Shown: in pieces, positions 25,204-39,100 of the stretch
Layout of the letters: each line of letters starts with the position of its first letter
How positions within the stretch are numbered: the stretch's first letter is position 1
Assembly: GCA_008973525.1 (NCBI GenBank)
Contig: WACJ01000075.1
Location: 930,001-994,000 of the forward strand
Reading direction: 5' to 3'
Length of the DNA: 64,000 nucleotides
From: Stenopsyche tienmushanensis
Lineage: Eukaryota; Arthropoda; Insecta; Trichoptera; Stenopsychidae
Made by a program: the position numbers and the translations under genes
The notes under the pieces: generated by a model
The model's input: only the letters and a program-made list of their open reading frames with translations
Told to the model about the DNA's origin: nothing
Database searches by the model: none

Positions 25204-27582
25204 AAGTGTTCAATATTATAATCGAATAACAGTTTTGTTCTTTTTTTCTGAGACAACTTGTTCATATTGAAATGCAAAAAAGAATAACATAATGGAATTC
25301 ATTTGACAACTCATCAATATTGAAGGACCATATGCTTGTTAAAAAACTTAACAAACATGAATATTAATGGAGGAAAACGTCCAAATGATTCACGATTAAT
25401 ACAGCATTAGCTTAATCATGATTCAGCGGTTGAATCTTGGATGCAAGCCATATGAAGCCTTTCAAAAGAAAATTGTGTCAACATTTACAATGATGCATCT
25501 CCAACTTGCGCTAAAATATGTAATAGCGTGCTTGTGTGTTTATATTGTACATTTAAATATGTAATTAGCTTGGATAATCAAGTTCCAACTAACCGACATG
25601 GAACGCCATGTCGGATTGTCGATTATGAACCTTCATCGCCGCAATAAATCAATATTTGGTTTTATGATGCCATTTTAATAAAACTTTACATTAGTTGTTG
25701 GCGTGCGGTTAAACGCGTCCCGCGATAATTTATAAAGCAATTTTGCATGGAAAAATGAATTAACACATCGGACATAGAAGGCGGAGGCTGTAGTGGAAAA
25801 GCCTCGGACAAAGGCTTCTGGAGAGTGAGACGGGAAGAGCGGTGTCATTAGACCCTTGACCCGCAAGGACGCGGGATCACTTTCAAAACGTCGACCTCGA
25901 GAAATTTTCAAAGGCCGACATTATCGGCAAACAAAATATGTGGAAATTTTTCCCCCCCAACAAAAATTCTGCGCCATTTATATTCCTGCGGCATATGAAA
26001 TTTCCCGGTTTTCGAGGCACGAACGCTGAAATTCAATTTCATTATCAGAAAAGCAAACTTCGCAGGCATTCGAATTAATAATCGAACAACATGGGATACA
26101 TGACAATTTTTCGCCGGGAATTAGATCTTTTTATCGGCAACGTAAGTGACTTATTGTATCGCATGAAGGTGAGATTCCGCCTATTTATCAGGATGGAACA
26201 CTTTCGATGCAAATCTACAGACTGACAAGTCTGACGAGATCTCGAATTACAGATGCTCATTTGCGGGGAGTAATTTAAAACCGTAGGTTCGTGTCTGCTT
26301 ATTAATTTCTATTTGGGGAATATGCAAGCTCTTTGTGTGTAATATAATGGAGTTTGAAGCAAACGGTGAGACTTTTCATATTATGAAACAAAGCGTCAGA
26401 AATTGGGATCGTGAGTGAAAGCGCCCCACGGTTTGAGGCGTTTGAAGTTATGGAATGTTCGCCGAAGGGGCCATCGTCGGCAGCTCACATTATACATTAA
26501 CGTTTCCACGTTAATGAGTTTCGTACACGGTTCCGAGCATCGGCGAGCTTTTGAGACTGGAAGACACAGAACGTGACAAGTGGATCGAGTCAAAAATGTT
26601 TGCGGTGTGCCGGAAAAGTTTACTCAAACAGAGTAATCCCTCGACACTTTTCTCGGAGCGGAGATTTACAGTTGCAAGGCGTGACGTCGAAGAGCTTAGC
26701 CTCCTCTGACGCGAGTTACCGATGAGCTTACTCGTATAGCGTATCGACAATAAACACTTTAGCGTCTTCCGCGATCTCAATCCGCGCTCAATTACTGCCT
26801 CGACGTTTACAAGATGTTCGTTCGCCGCAAATGTCCACCGGGAACGCAACTATCGTACAAATCAAAGCATACCTGCGAGTCCAGCATCATCCGAATGCCA
26901 TTCGCTGCCGGTCAAAACCGTAATCGTCCTTTGTTGAGGTCGAACCTCGATCTCGCATAAAAGCCATCGCGATGAAGCAATCGATCCCCGTATATCTATA
27001 AAACCGACAACAAAATAGCCCAGAGAAAAAAAAAACAATGTAATTGATCACTTCTGAGAATTTGTAGCTACGCGATAGCTACAAATCAACCATTTCTATT
27101 TTTTATCCGACCGCCCGAGTCTCGATTATTCTCAGGCATCTCGATCGCATCTCGATCTTTGACATTTCGTATCACCATGAATTATGTATTGGAAATCAAT
27201 TTTTCTCGTAACGACCCGTTGATATATTTGCCTCTCCGCAAAACGGTACTCCGGCGTGTGTGCTCGAGGTGTTCGCGTATGAATATTTATTGTGATGCGT
27301 CCAAGATTGATTTCCTCGGCGGCCACGGTTCTAAAACCCAAGAATTTAAATCTACCATTAGCTAAATAATTTCACTTAATTTATTGCCTGAATAAATTTT
27401 ATTATTTATGCACTCCGCGGGATCATTGAACGTCTCAGCCGATAAATTCTCGCATTCGAAACGTCCGCTGCGTTGAACGCTGCAAATAAATGTGCCAAAG
27501 AATATTCGCACATGTTCCAAATAATGGATTTTAGAAGAAAAAATATACTTTCGGCGAAAAAAATTTGCTCCATGAATAATCA
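25204..27582. other. non-coding, probably intronic
   Basis: No gene recognised. It holds the hairpin at 27060-27086. A 112-codon minus-strand frame at 26511-26849 looks like chance. Confidence 0.5.
27060..27086. repeat. perfect 11-bp hairpin
   Basis: ATTTGTAGCTA (27060-27070) and TAGCTACAAAT (27076-27086) are perfect complements around CGCGA. No relation to nearby transposons was seen. Confidence 0.85.
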
Positions 27583-28277
27583 TTGTTGATATTATCTTTG
27601 CTTCGAGGTAACATAAAAGTCATTGTAAACAAAGAATTGAAAATTCTTAATAATTCATTGACAGAAAATAAAAAAAAACATTCCCTTGTATTTTTATGCA
27701 CAAAATTAACATTCATTTCTTCAGCAATTTTTAAACACTTCTTAAATGTAGATTTTCGCACAAGTCCTTACAGAGGAGAGCCAGGACTCCGTGTACGCCA
27801 GAAAGCCTCTTTGAATAAAATCAACATGGTTGTCTCGAGTAGCTTTCCAATCTTTCCGAAGAAAACTACTCAGTCTTTAATAAAGCATTCAAACTCCATA
27901 TCAAGATTTGTAAATAAATATCATATAAATTTCTTATGTCTACAAGACTGAAAATACATACATACAATACATTGAAAGTCGCAATAATTCTATCAAGTTC
28001 CCGCAATACAACTTTAGCCACAACTACCGAAGCCTACCTTGTATCGAAAGAAGACGACCTTTATTTAACAATATGTACTACTTTTAGACAAAAAAATAAC
28101 AGCTTTTTAGATTTTAATTTAATGCCGGTATGTGCAAATAATCAAGTTTCGAAAATTGTTATTAATGCTCGCAACGTTGAAAGCTCGGTAGACTGTGACT
28201 TTCCTGTTGGTGCAAAATTTCAATTGCTGCCTCCTTCATATCGTTCTATTTTCAATATCGAGTGCACGGGAAAGTGA
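27583..28277 (+). pseudogene. unrecognised coding-like pair of open frames, possible broken gene
   Basis: Two open frames overlap by 16 bases in an AT-rich island: 27583-27951 (122 codons) and 27936-28277 (113 codons). From about 27765 the translated sequence looks protein-like, with TSPYRGEPGLRVRQKASLNK and then FPKKTTQSLIKHSNSISRFV. The second frame continues with SKEDDLYLTICTTFRQKNN and VESSVDCDFPVGAKFQLLPP. The two could be one gene broken by a frameshift near 27940. An A-rich run follows (28408-28420), which would also fit a retrocopy tail. I do not recognise a family, and chance open frames in AT-rich DNA remain possible. Confidence 0.35.
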
Positions 28278-30547
28278 AAATTTGATAGAGATGTTAAGAA
28301 TATGAATCCATCCTATAAATTAATATTCTTCTTCTTAAGATCCTGTTTAAGAACCGCTGCTCTATTATATTTACCAGATTTATGTCAAAATGTATTTTTT
28401 AACCATTAAAAAAAATTAAAACCGTGACAAAATAAGGTCAAAAAATGACTTGAATGAGAAATAAAACACTCTTGATGTTGCTCTATTGTTTATTAAGTCA
28501 TTGATTTTTTTAAATTTGCATTTATTGATAATTCATTAAAAATATATTAGTCATTGCATTGGACTTGCAACGTTAATATGGATGGAATTTGAATTACAAA
28601 TCATAATGGCATTGTATATAAATCATTACACATAAAACATCTATTCAGCAAGTGTACCGTTTAGGCAATTTTACAATAAAAATATCAACCTATTTTAAAT
28701 GAACGAGAATAATAATTGTATATAAAATATATAAGACATGAAAATGTGAAAAAAATTATATATTTTGCAGATAAGAAAAAAAATCTTAGCGAGTACTTTT
28801 TCAATCAAGTCCCCTCCGTGCCGAGTATTTGCAATTTAAATGGTAGCAATTTACATAACAATAAGAGCTCAAATTAATTATTATTTCCCGGGCAAAGAAT
28901 ATATGGCTTTTTTTTCCATTATTACCGCCTTCTTTGAGGTGAAGCCCGTTTTATCGCGCGGTCAAAATTGCAACGTACACGATAAAGCACCACATTGTAA
29001 CCGTAAACCGCTAGACCGGCGAATGCGAATATCTCTGGAAGCATATGTGGCGCATGGACCAAATTCCAGCTTCCATTATGGGAGAAAAGAGGGCGAGGAG
29101 GTAATATCGGGAGTCAATTTCTCGACGATGATAAGTCTCGCGAACAACATGTGCGTCGGATCGGGTTCAATGTTCCGCGCAAACGTAATCCCGGCCTTTG
29201 CAAACTACAAACTACCCATTTCCGCTCGATACATCCGCCACGACACAAGACTCGCCCGAACATCGACCACTTCCAACATCAGCAAATCAAACAGATCTCT
29301 TCATTTATACAATACGGTAAATTCGACCGTAACAATCATAATTCGCAGTAGTAATTTGCTACGATTACGTATTCACTAACTGGTATCGCGGCTCCGTGCG
29401 AACGATAGACTAATGAGTTAATAAATAGTTAACAGTAACTGGAATACACGGATAATTTGCGGTCTAAATTGAGCAACGAATTTAAACTGTGCTAGTGCAA
29501 TGCACACTTTGTATTACAACAATAATAATATAATTAAGTCGCTACGATTTCAATAGCATCATATTGCCACATATGGGACCGCGGCAAATCTCCCCGAGGC
29601 GCTGCAATCGATATACAGTCGATGCAGCACCACATCCACACACTTTTTGTCCGCAAGCCAAAATTTAAGGACAGCAACCAATGACAGCACTCATCCTAGG
29701 CAAATGTATACGTTTACTATCTACATTCTTCGCCTGGTTATAAACATGTGATAAACTTATCAGACCAGCAAGACGATCGGAATTCCCATCGACCGATGAT
29801 CCCATTAGCTCAGCGCTTCGAGTCGTAAAAAATAACCACAAAAAAATAACATCCGACTAGAAAATTCCCGGCACTAATAAAAACAACAAGTGTGTCATTA
29901 TCAGAATTTTGGATATAATTACACCGCAACCTCGATGCGATTTTAATTAACCGAACTTTTTACACTTTAATCGGCGATCTTCAGACGTTGGAACTGCAAT
30001 CGCTGAAACGCGGCGATAAAATAATTCAATTAAGACGAATGCTAAAAAAGTCGATTAACATATCGACTGCTCAATCTATCATAAGAATGCCAATAAAACC
30101 TTCTACAGCTGACGTCGTCGACGATTCGATCGGAATCCCGATCGGGATTCATCAGAGGCAAAAAGGTCTCGGTGGTCGTGCATACTTGATCGATTTCGAA
30201 ACTGCTCACACGATGATATCATTCGCTCATCATCACAAAAATATGTAGCACAAAATGACCCGAATCAATATCCATCGAGAAGGTCACTTGAGTAATAACA
30301 CGACGTGTTATTCGCGCCATCGCCGGGAAGGGCGGCTCCGGGGTTAAATTAGGGCCACTGTTAAGTAATCAATTATACTCGCTCGAAGGTAATGATATGG
30401 GTCAGGGGGTACACGATGAATCGGATCTATTATATGTCTAAATCTGAATATTGAGTCAATTAATTAATCTTCTGCGGATAAGAAGACATTTTGGGTCATA
30501 TAATATAATTATGTAGATAACTAGACCGATTATATTATTTTGTAATA
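28278..30547. other. non-coding, probably intronic
   Basis: AT-rich to about 28800, then mixed. A 179-codon plus-strand frame at 28840-29379 shows no family features. It holds the 18-nt palindrome at 30133. Confidence 0.5.
30133..30150. repeat. perfect 18-nt palindrome
   Basis: GAATCCCGATCGGGATTC reads identically on both strands. It could be a dimeric protein-binding site or chance. Function unknown. Confidence 0.8.
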
Positions 30548-31094
30548 ATGCCATTTTCCGCTACAAAAGATCTTTATTTACGTCAACAAAGACTACACGT
30601 AATACGAATGGATTGGACAAAATTGAATGTACTTCCGACATCTTGGTTGATTCACGTAACCAAACATGGATACAAATACAAAAATAATATATCTGTGAAT
30701 ACATTTTTAAATTCTATATTGGATCCGATAATTCTTCGGCTTCAGCTGATATTATTCAATGTTTGTTTGTCCGTTTTTAATGCGCTTCCATACCATTCAT
30801 CCGATGGCGACAAAACTTTGACAACTTACTGTTAAAGCGACTATGCAGAATATTATTGAAAAATACAAAGATGTTTATCGCATTAGGTGTGATAGCCCTC
30901 ACGCTCTTCATAAATACACACTCCAATTTCTTGCGTATAAACCTGAACACATATCAAATTCAGCTACCATTTTTTTCCTGGACATAATCCAAGATATCAT
31001 TAACGAATTTAAGAATACATATAACAACCAGAATCAAAATATGATGTTTGCGACTATATATCATATGGGAATATGTTCTGGATCGCATCTATAA
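30548..31094 (+). other. two adjacent unrecognised open frames in an AT-rich island
   Basis: Frames 30548-30835 (95 codons) and 30843-31094 (83 codons) follow each other in an AT-rich stretch that contrasts with its CpG-containing neighbours. The first includes LRQQRLHVIRMDWTKLNVLP, the second KYKDVYRIRCDSPHALHKYT. No family is recognised. They may be chance frames or a decayed foreign insertion. Confidence 0.2.
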
Positions 31095-31619
31095 ACACTT
31101 ATAGCAGTTAACCGGTTCATATCTTAAATTTGTTAATTGTCCTGTAAAATGTATACAATTTAAAAAAAATATCTTAATAATGGCTTTTTCTTTAGGAATT
31201 CCATAATATTATCCACTTGTGTTGTTGGTCAGCGTTCCAAATTGACTGCATGGGGTTCAGAGTTCCCAATTGACAATACAAAGTCCCCGAGGAAGCGCAG
31301 ATGGATACGCAAGCAAAGAGGAAGCGACACCGTAAGAATAATAACGAAATGAATTTATGACGTGCTTATTACAGGAATAGGTTGTAAATTATACGTGTGC
31401 AGCATTAATTTCACGGCGGGCACGCACGGACCGAGACCACCTCAGCATCAGATAAGCACGAAGAAGTATTATGACAGTCCAATATGAAAGGGAGGCATAA
31501 ACAATGAGCGGAGCGAGGGCGAAGCAAAAAGAATGACGTCTAAAGTTAAATTGGTTTAATTAAATGAACGAGCGTCGACACGGTAAATAAATTGTTCCGT
31601 TCGAGAGCGGAGGGAGGAG

Positions 31620-31646
31620 GCCCTCTCGGCCCTCTCTGCCCTCTTC
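31620..31646 (+). repeat. 9-bp unit repeated three times
   Basis: GCCCTCTCG, GCCCTCTCT and GCCCTCTTC are consecutive in a pyrimidine-rich patch (31600-31720). Confidence 0.8.
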
Positions 31647-34289
31647 CCCGAGGAGACTTCCGTCCCTGTCCGGCGCCCGCTTCCGGTCCCTCTCTGTCCG
31701 ACCGGGAACCGAGAGGAAGAAACCGAATACTTCCAAGGGAAACGAAGCCAAACCGATACGCGACGAGATAAACTGTTAAAAAACGGACAAGAGGGCATTC
31801 GTTTCGGTGTCGCCGAGAGCTTCGAGAGATTTTAATCGGCGTTTAACGAGAAAAATCATTTAGAAGAATGTCAATTTGCAAACTCGACTTGTCTGCCGAC
31901 CCCCAAAGCGTAACTTTCGTCAAAACGGCAGGGCAAATAAATGAGAGGACAACGAACGCACTGAGCGCCAATTAACAGTGACGACGGATTTATGTAAGAA
32001 ATTCGATTACGAACAAAACGTGGGGTCATATTTTGGGCGTCGTGCACTTGCTCGTCGAAGACCAGCCCGAAAGGAGGTCACCCAACAGGTATTTTAACAA
32101 CTGGTTCGGACACCGACGATATTATTGATTGACAACATGACTAACTGACTTTATGGTTAACAACGCGACGCTTGCTCACTTTTTTGTTTACCACTTTATA
32201 TGGTCAACCAGGTGTTTTCTCACTCGGCCATCGTAACTTCTCATTTTTATCACCGCACAAACGATAATAATGACCAATCCGTATTACTCTGTGCATCGTC
32301 AAAGGACGACATCCGAGGAATAAAGAGCGAATATACATTCAAATTTTGGGGGTCCCGAATGACCCATCGCGGAACAGTGCGGTTTTTTATAGATCCAATA
32401 AAAATATCCGTAAGTCGAATCGATGACGCTCAAACCGCCGGCGCCCACCGTCGAAATCTTCAGATCGGCAGTTTATAAACGTGAATGAAACGAAAATAGA
32501 TTTTATACGCACAATCACTCGAGATCGGATACAATATATAAAGTGACGAGGACGAGCGTCCAGGCGGAGGGTGTCGTCCTGAGGGAGAGCGTCCAGAACG
32601 AGTAAAAAACAAACATTTAAGACGAGGGGAGGCGAAGACGAATTCGCGGCACGGATGAGAGGAAATCCAGTTCGGTGGATTTGTTAGAGAAAACAAACAA
32701 TCGAGAACTTAACGACCCGAGCGCCTCGCACGAAACCGGTCCACTGGAGATCCAGCGGATTCCTCCTCTAGAAGAGTGAAAGGATTAAAATAAAATGCGT
32801 CCATTATGTAAAACACTCGAAGCGTTGACTCATCGCCTAGATGCGGAGCGTACGTTTTAACACGACACATACGCCGAGGAGACGATTGTTTATCGACGTT
32901 TCGGCGGTGTTCCTCGACATCTGTTTATGCCCGACGAGAGCGTATGAAATTAAAAATATAAGCGTACATCGCATGATCGCTGTTCGGAACGTCCGTCGAT
33001 TTTGGAAGAATCGGCACGACGGAGAATAATTCACATCCGACATTTGAACTCTGCACGAGCAGCGCGGGACGACTCACCCGCCGTGCCAACGCGTCGGTTT
33101 ACATAATAATTATTTTTAATTCCCCGCAGCAAAAAAAAATCACAGTCGGCACGTCTGGTTTAGCATGTTAATTTTATGAAAATCCGACGGGAACAGTGGC
33201 ATAAACTGTAGCGCCGGGAAGGCAAAGGGAAATTCGCGATGAATACATAGTGAATTAAGCTATGAAGTCAAATTTGCATTTCGCTGCACAAGTTCAGTTG
33301 TCTGGCGCACGTTGGATGCGCACGTTAAATAAATAATGCATGCAACCCTCGATGACGAGGCGCCCCTTTGTAATGCGCCCGCAAAAAGCTCCTCGTAATT
33401 GAGGAGCGAGGAGAGAGCTTACTAATAGGCGCGTGCCACGCGGACACCCGCCCGCCCTCCTTTCTCTTCCAAAACTCATTTCACACGCAAACAACCCCCA
33501 GATGTGTCGCTCCTATTTCATAACACCGCTATAGCCTTTATGGGCGAATTTAAAAGCCCGGAATGCATTTCAGACATACCTGCAACAAATAAAACGCCAA
33601 TGGATATTGATCATATTTTCATTTGTACTACATGCATGTTTCCGCATTTCAATCAAACAGAGTGGCGATAAAGATTTACAATCGACGATCATAAAATAAG
33701 GTTTCAATTATCGATCCGAAATTCAATCGTGTTTAAAATTCAACGAGACTTTAAACGCAACTAACGCGAAGAATTCAATTAAAGTAAATCGAAATCAATG
33801 ATTTCAAACCAATTCGACAGAAAAAATAATCGAAACAGAACAAGGAAGCAAATGATCAATTCAAAAATAGTCTTTATGTGCCGATATATGAATGGTATTC
33901 GCTTTATATATATTTAGGGTTCTATTAACAAATCAATTAAAAATTGAGTTCTATATTATCCGTTATAATCCAATTTATAACTAAATTAGATCCGATTAAG
34001 ATGTTAATGTGTTTTAGTGCATGCACTGATTTAAATAAAGCATGCATTTGATACAATCAATACTTGTCAAAAAACGTTATACAAGTAGACGCGCATCTAT
34101 TATGTATAATATGGATCAAATTTTGTAACAATCTGTTTAAAATATAAATTTGAGAACGTCGATAATCGGCGGGGTGTTAATGTACGTGCACTCGACTCGT
34201 ATCTATTACGAGAGATAAAAGTTTGGCATTTTATAAAAGTTTCACGGATTTTAGCTTCCGAGTGAGATGGAGCGAGTCGGTGAGAAAGC

Positions 34290-34309
34290 TTCCCCACATT
34301 AGTGGGGAA
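34290..34309. repeat. perfect 8-bp hairpin with tetraloop
   Basis: TTCCCCAC and GTGGGGAA flank ATTA. It is small and stable, and its role is unknown. Confidence 0.7.
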
Positions 34310-35745
34310 AACATGTGGCACCGTGCTTTAAGTGGTTTATGGGTGATTTATGAGGTGGCAGGGCTTATATGCCACGTACATGCCACCGCAGTCGAGGATT
34401 AGATCGGCATGAAAGGGCCTCGCTGAATTGATGACGAGGGGACGGACCTTCCTAGACAATAACAACGGCAACGACGATTGTTTCGCCGCCCGTCTGCACC
34501 CCTAATTTTTCCGATGGCTCACGTTCGGATACTTTTTATAGTCGCCTTTGCGACCCTGCGAGGCAAACGAGCCGACTTCCACTCGACAGCTCCGAAGCGT
34601 GCATGAGTTCACATTCCTCCGGTTACTATGGCGATAGATTATAGCATGGCGTGAGAAATATCAATAATCCGACCGCGATCGGGGGTAAGACGTGTAATGG
34701 GACAGAGAACAAATTTAACGAGCGAAGGCTCCTTTAAAAAATAAATTCTCGGGACACGATACCGCCCGAAAGAGAACAAATCGCTCGACGATAATCGAAC
34801 GCTTCCGAATACGCACTCGACCCGTGAACTCCGAAAAGTCGATAACATCAGCGGTCAGTCGTCGAACTTCCGATATTATGCTCGAATAAAGCAAAGTATC
34901 TCCGTCGTAATTCATCCGCAGCGACGGCACGCTTTCAATGAAAACAGTATAACAAGGTGCCACGATATCACACACGCTCGAGAGCCGAGGAGCGCAAAGT
35001 GGGTTGGAAACTTTGTAACCATAAAATAAACAGTTTTAATGGAACAAACAATACCGTCTCCGCCCGCTCGAATTAACCGTGATAACGTTCTGAGAATATT
35101 CACCCCCTCGTTCTTCGGCGGCGTAATTTATACGCAAATCTAAAATTATAACGACAAAACTCCGTGATTTTACGACACTAATCTGACGAGGGACCGGGGG
35201 GGAGAGGCCATGAATAATTGAAATCAAACATGCGACTAATCGATACCCACGGGGGGCGGTTTGAAACAATAACCGGCCGGGAAACATCAGATAAGAGAGC
35301 GAAGTTTGCTCCGACTGACGAAGTTCGAAGCGGTATATTTTATCCCGACGATTATGGGCAAAGAAATGCTCGATCGTTTTTCAATTGTTAAAAGGAGGAC
35401 CATAAATAATTCATCGACACGATTTAAATCTCATTTTATACCGAAAAGAGCGATTTGCTTCGACTGCCGAGATTTTGCAAAAGCTCACAAGTGAACTCGA
35501 ATCAATTGACGTACTTTCCGTCGCGGACGGTGATGTTGGATAACTACTCTCGACAGCCGCGGTGATTTTATTAACCCGCAAGATGCGATGCGCGAATAAA
35601 TCCGAATCGAGCGCAACGCTCGTATTTATACCACATAAAAAACGGTGCAAATAATCTTTATCAATTTAGCATAATACGCAAAAAATATAAAAACAAACAA
35701 AACAACAAAAAAAAACAACAAAAAATATTGGAAAACATTGATTAA

Positions 35746-36159
35746 CACATTATCGGCGGGCTTTTTGCGTGGACCGCATATGCTCTAGCGCGGGCGATTT
35801 TTTGCAATACAACCTTTTTTTTTAAATTCTCATTAAAACTTTCGAAACTTTAATCATATTCGACGATATCTGCAGCTTACATCCATAAGCACCAAAATAC
35901 AAATAAAAATACACTCTTAGAACCCTTAATTATTCTTATGATCTTAAAAATCGTATTATAATACAAATTAAATGAAAAAAATAAACAACATGTCTCGAGA
36001 CTTTCGATACTTCTTTGAGGAAAAAAACATGTGAAATTAACATTTATTTGTGATATATATCGAGAATGATAAATTTTGTGAATGAGTTTCCTCCTGATCC
36101 ACGTGTCTCGCATTAAGTGCATGGTTTCGTAAACGCGAGAATGTCCTGCTGTTAACGTG
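35746..36159. mobile_element. TTAA-flanked MITE (414 bp)
   Basis: TTAA flanks both sides (35742-35745 and 36160-36163). The left end is CACATTATCGGCGGGC. The right end, read inward, is CACGTTAACAGCAGG, agreeing at 11 of the first 15 positions. TTAA targets indicate a piggyBac-like (or Kolobok-like) source. The interior is AT-rich without a transposase. A related left end occurs at 44134-44155. Confidence 0.7.
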
Positions 36160-36163
36160 TTAA

Positions 36164-39100
36164 AATACGTATATGAATATTTATAAAAAAAATCAAACAA
36201 TTAATATGAATATATCTAATTTTTAAGCCTTCGAATCGATAGCGGACAGAACATGCGGCAGGACGAATGATGAACAATGCCATTTGCAAGTTTACACCCA
36301 TGTATATTTTTGGTACATGTCCCCCAAATTTATTAAATCAGGAAATATTAATATCGCCATAAAGTTTGAAAATCCCGACTACTCACTTGCAAGTGTTGGC
36401 GGAACGATTCTGCATCAATTTATTTAGCATACTGTTGAATTTCCCAGAGCGTCGAGATATGTTTTCAGCTAACAATGCATGCTGAATCCGCAACAATGCC
36501 ATAGCACATTACACAACATAACATGCGATGGATGCACGAAGTTTGTTTTCGGTTCGGCTGAAGTTATCAATGGGTAGATTAGGGGGCGATGTGTAATTTG
36601 AACGGAAGCAAGTTTCGTTTAGGAGCATTTGGACACGTTATTAAGCGGAGTGTCTCTCGTCTCCGCATCGAGTATAGAATTACACGGAGAGCGTTGTCAC
36701 GCCAGTGAACAGGGGTGGCGGATGCTGGGAGGACATCTCCGCCGAGAGGTGTAGTCGAGCTCTGTCTTATTATTCAACAAATGCGGTCTCGGAAGTTTCG
36801 TGTTGCAAATGTAAAGTAATCGTTTTAAACCGACCTAAGTTTACGGAGATCCTTCCGCCCCTCTGGCCTTACGTGTGTCGCACCTCCCCGTCGGAGATGG
36901 AAAACTTTCAGACTTTGACGTTTAGGGGGTTAAGGAATTATCTACGTTTGTTTATCGCCGGACGGACGAGCTTCGTTTCATCCGATATGGAGAGAGACGT
37001 GGGATGTCAAAATGTTGACACGCGTCACTTCACAGTAACGAACAAAAAATATTGACAATGTAACGACCATCATGACAGCTTTCCAATTTCATTTGCATTT
37101 CTATTCATAGGCTACGATTAGTTCTTGTCTCATAAAAAAATTGAACATTTTTTTTATCGAGTTTGCAATTAAATGCACCCGCTTCGGAAAACAGCGTTCA
37201 CGCGACGCGGATGGCTCGAGAGAAATCTGATACGATTTTCTACATTGTTAACTACCGAAGTGTAGAATGCGCCCTTAATACGAAAGGGGGAGGAAACGTG
37301 CGCGTTTTCCCTCCCGGGTATCTCGCACGACGACCAAGTTTCCCGACAAAGTTATTAGAGCTCGGTGCTCAACCCTAAGAATGGTGCAAATCGCATCTAC
37401 GATTCAATTGGCCAATTTGTAAGACGTCATGCGATGACCAAAAAAAGCCTCGCAAGAAAAAAATTCCACGCTTCGTTAATATTGACATTTTTCAAAAGCG
37501 ATATTCTGTAACGTTTAAAAATACAAAAGCATTCTTATATAGAATATGCAGTATCTCAACGGAAGGCTTTATGTTTGCATTCTGTCACTTAATGAAATAG
37601 TCTAGCCTGCTTGCAGCCCAGTTGAACAAATAAAACGTACATCGTTCCGCAGTATCAAAGAACATAAAAAAACACCTTTCAAATATTAACTCAATAAATA
37701 AAACTAAAGATTAAGATAATTTAGGCAAAAAACTTAAATTTTCTAAAATATCAAGGGTAAAATATCAAATTATGACTTAACGTACCAACAACAAAAATAG
37801 AAACGCGATTAGAGCAACATATAAACATTTTATCAAATAGACTGCAAGAGATCCTTTAAAAACAGAGCTATAATTGACAGAAAGAAAAAGTAAAATTGTT
37901 AGAAGGTTGATTTATGCGCTTACGCCGGGTTTTATTATTTATCGATATATGATTTGAGCGAACCCACCACCGTGTGTAAATAGTTCAGTGAAGATCTCAT
38001 TTTAATAATTGTGAAATGATGAAATACAAAGGGATGATATGAGAGGAGGGCGATATGCCGGAGCGGCGTTTATGAGCAAATACGGTTCCGGATTCTGTTA
38101 GTAGAGAAAAGCGCAGAGGTGGATGTTAGGTAAGTGCACCCTACACAGCACACCCCACGCCACAAAGAGGGGTGTTAACGTCGGCGCTGTAATTCCGGGG
38201 GTCGCGACCTCCAACCGGGTCGCCCACGAGCCTGCTGAAAAATTGATGAAATCATATCAAGGATTTGCGCCGAGCGAGAAGGTCACGCGCGACTGCGGCC
38301 CTGCATAATAAACATACTTTTTAATAAAAATAAAACTCTAACGCGGCTTGCGAAAAGAATCCGACCGTTGTGGGAGCGACCCAATTTTATTAACAAACAC
38401 AATATTCAGATATCAAGTTTTTTTGTTGCGAAGGGAATGCGCCATAAATCGAGCGACTTCATTCATCACCAATGTTACGCTTCCGTGCGGACTGCCGTGT
38501 ACACGAACGTACGGATTACATATAATCAATTCGGAAGCGCTTACAAATCAATGACTACAATTTTCAGTATTTTATCATAATTTAATAGCGATAAAGACTA
38601 CAATATAATAAATGAAAGCGAAGATTACCAAAAAAAAAAATTCAAAACGTCAAGTTAAAATATTATGATCGTTAACCTCGATAGCATTAATGTATCTTTA
38701 TAATGGCGAATTTCCATGAAGTGCCATTATTCACTGTTGGCTACCACTTTATCAAAGCCGCGTAGACGTTCCCGTCTGCGTACTGGCGAACTCCTCCGTT
38801 TGTAATGTGGAGACGCTCGCTACATTACCGACGGCAAGTTTAACAGTGCTCGCGTATATTCCTGGGGTGTCGCGAGGCTTCGCAAGATGCGAGGGTAAGT
38901 TTTTAAGAGAATTACTCAACTCTTATGACCGAGCCGGGGAGGCTGCGCAGGGGCGTCTCCCCCTCTCGCAGACGGCGCGATCTATCAAAGAGGGGTTTAC
39001 TTATAACGGTGTACGAGGAGAATTCAATAGCGAGTTTCGCGAAAACAAAGTGGTATCCGAGGGGGCGGCGGCGGGAGGTCGGGAGGTCTTCGGATGTCGG

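Larger units (their letters stand above)
31095..35741. other. non-coding, probably intronic
   Basis: Pyrimidine-rich patch at 31600-31720 and CpG-rich stretches near 32500-33500 and 34400-35300. No gene recognised. Confidence 0.5.

Noticed and set aside
28840..29379. Plus-strand 179-codon open frame
   Set aside because: No family features, and an overlapping frame is also open.
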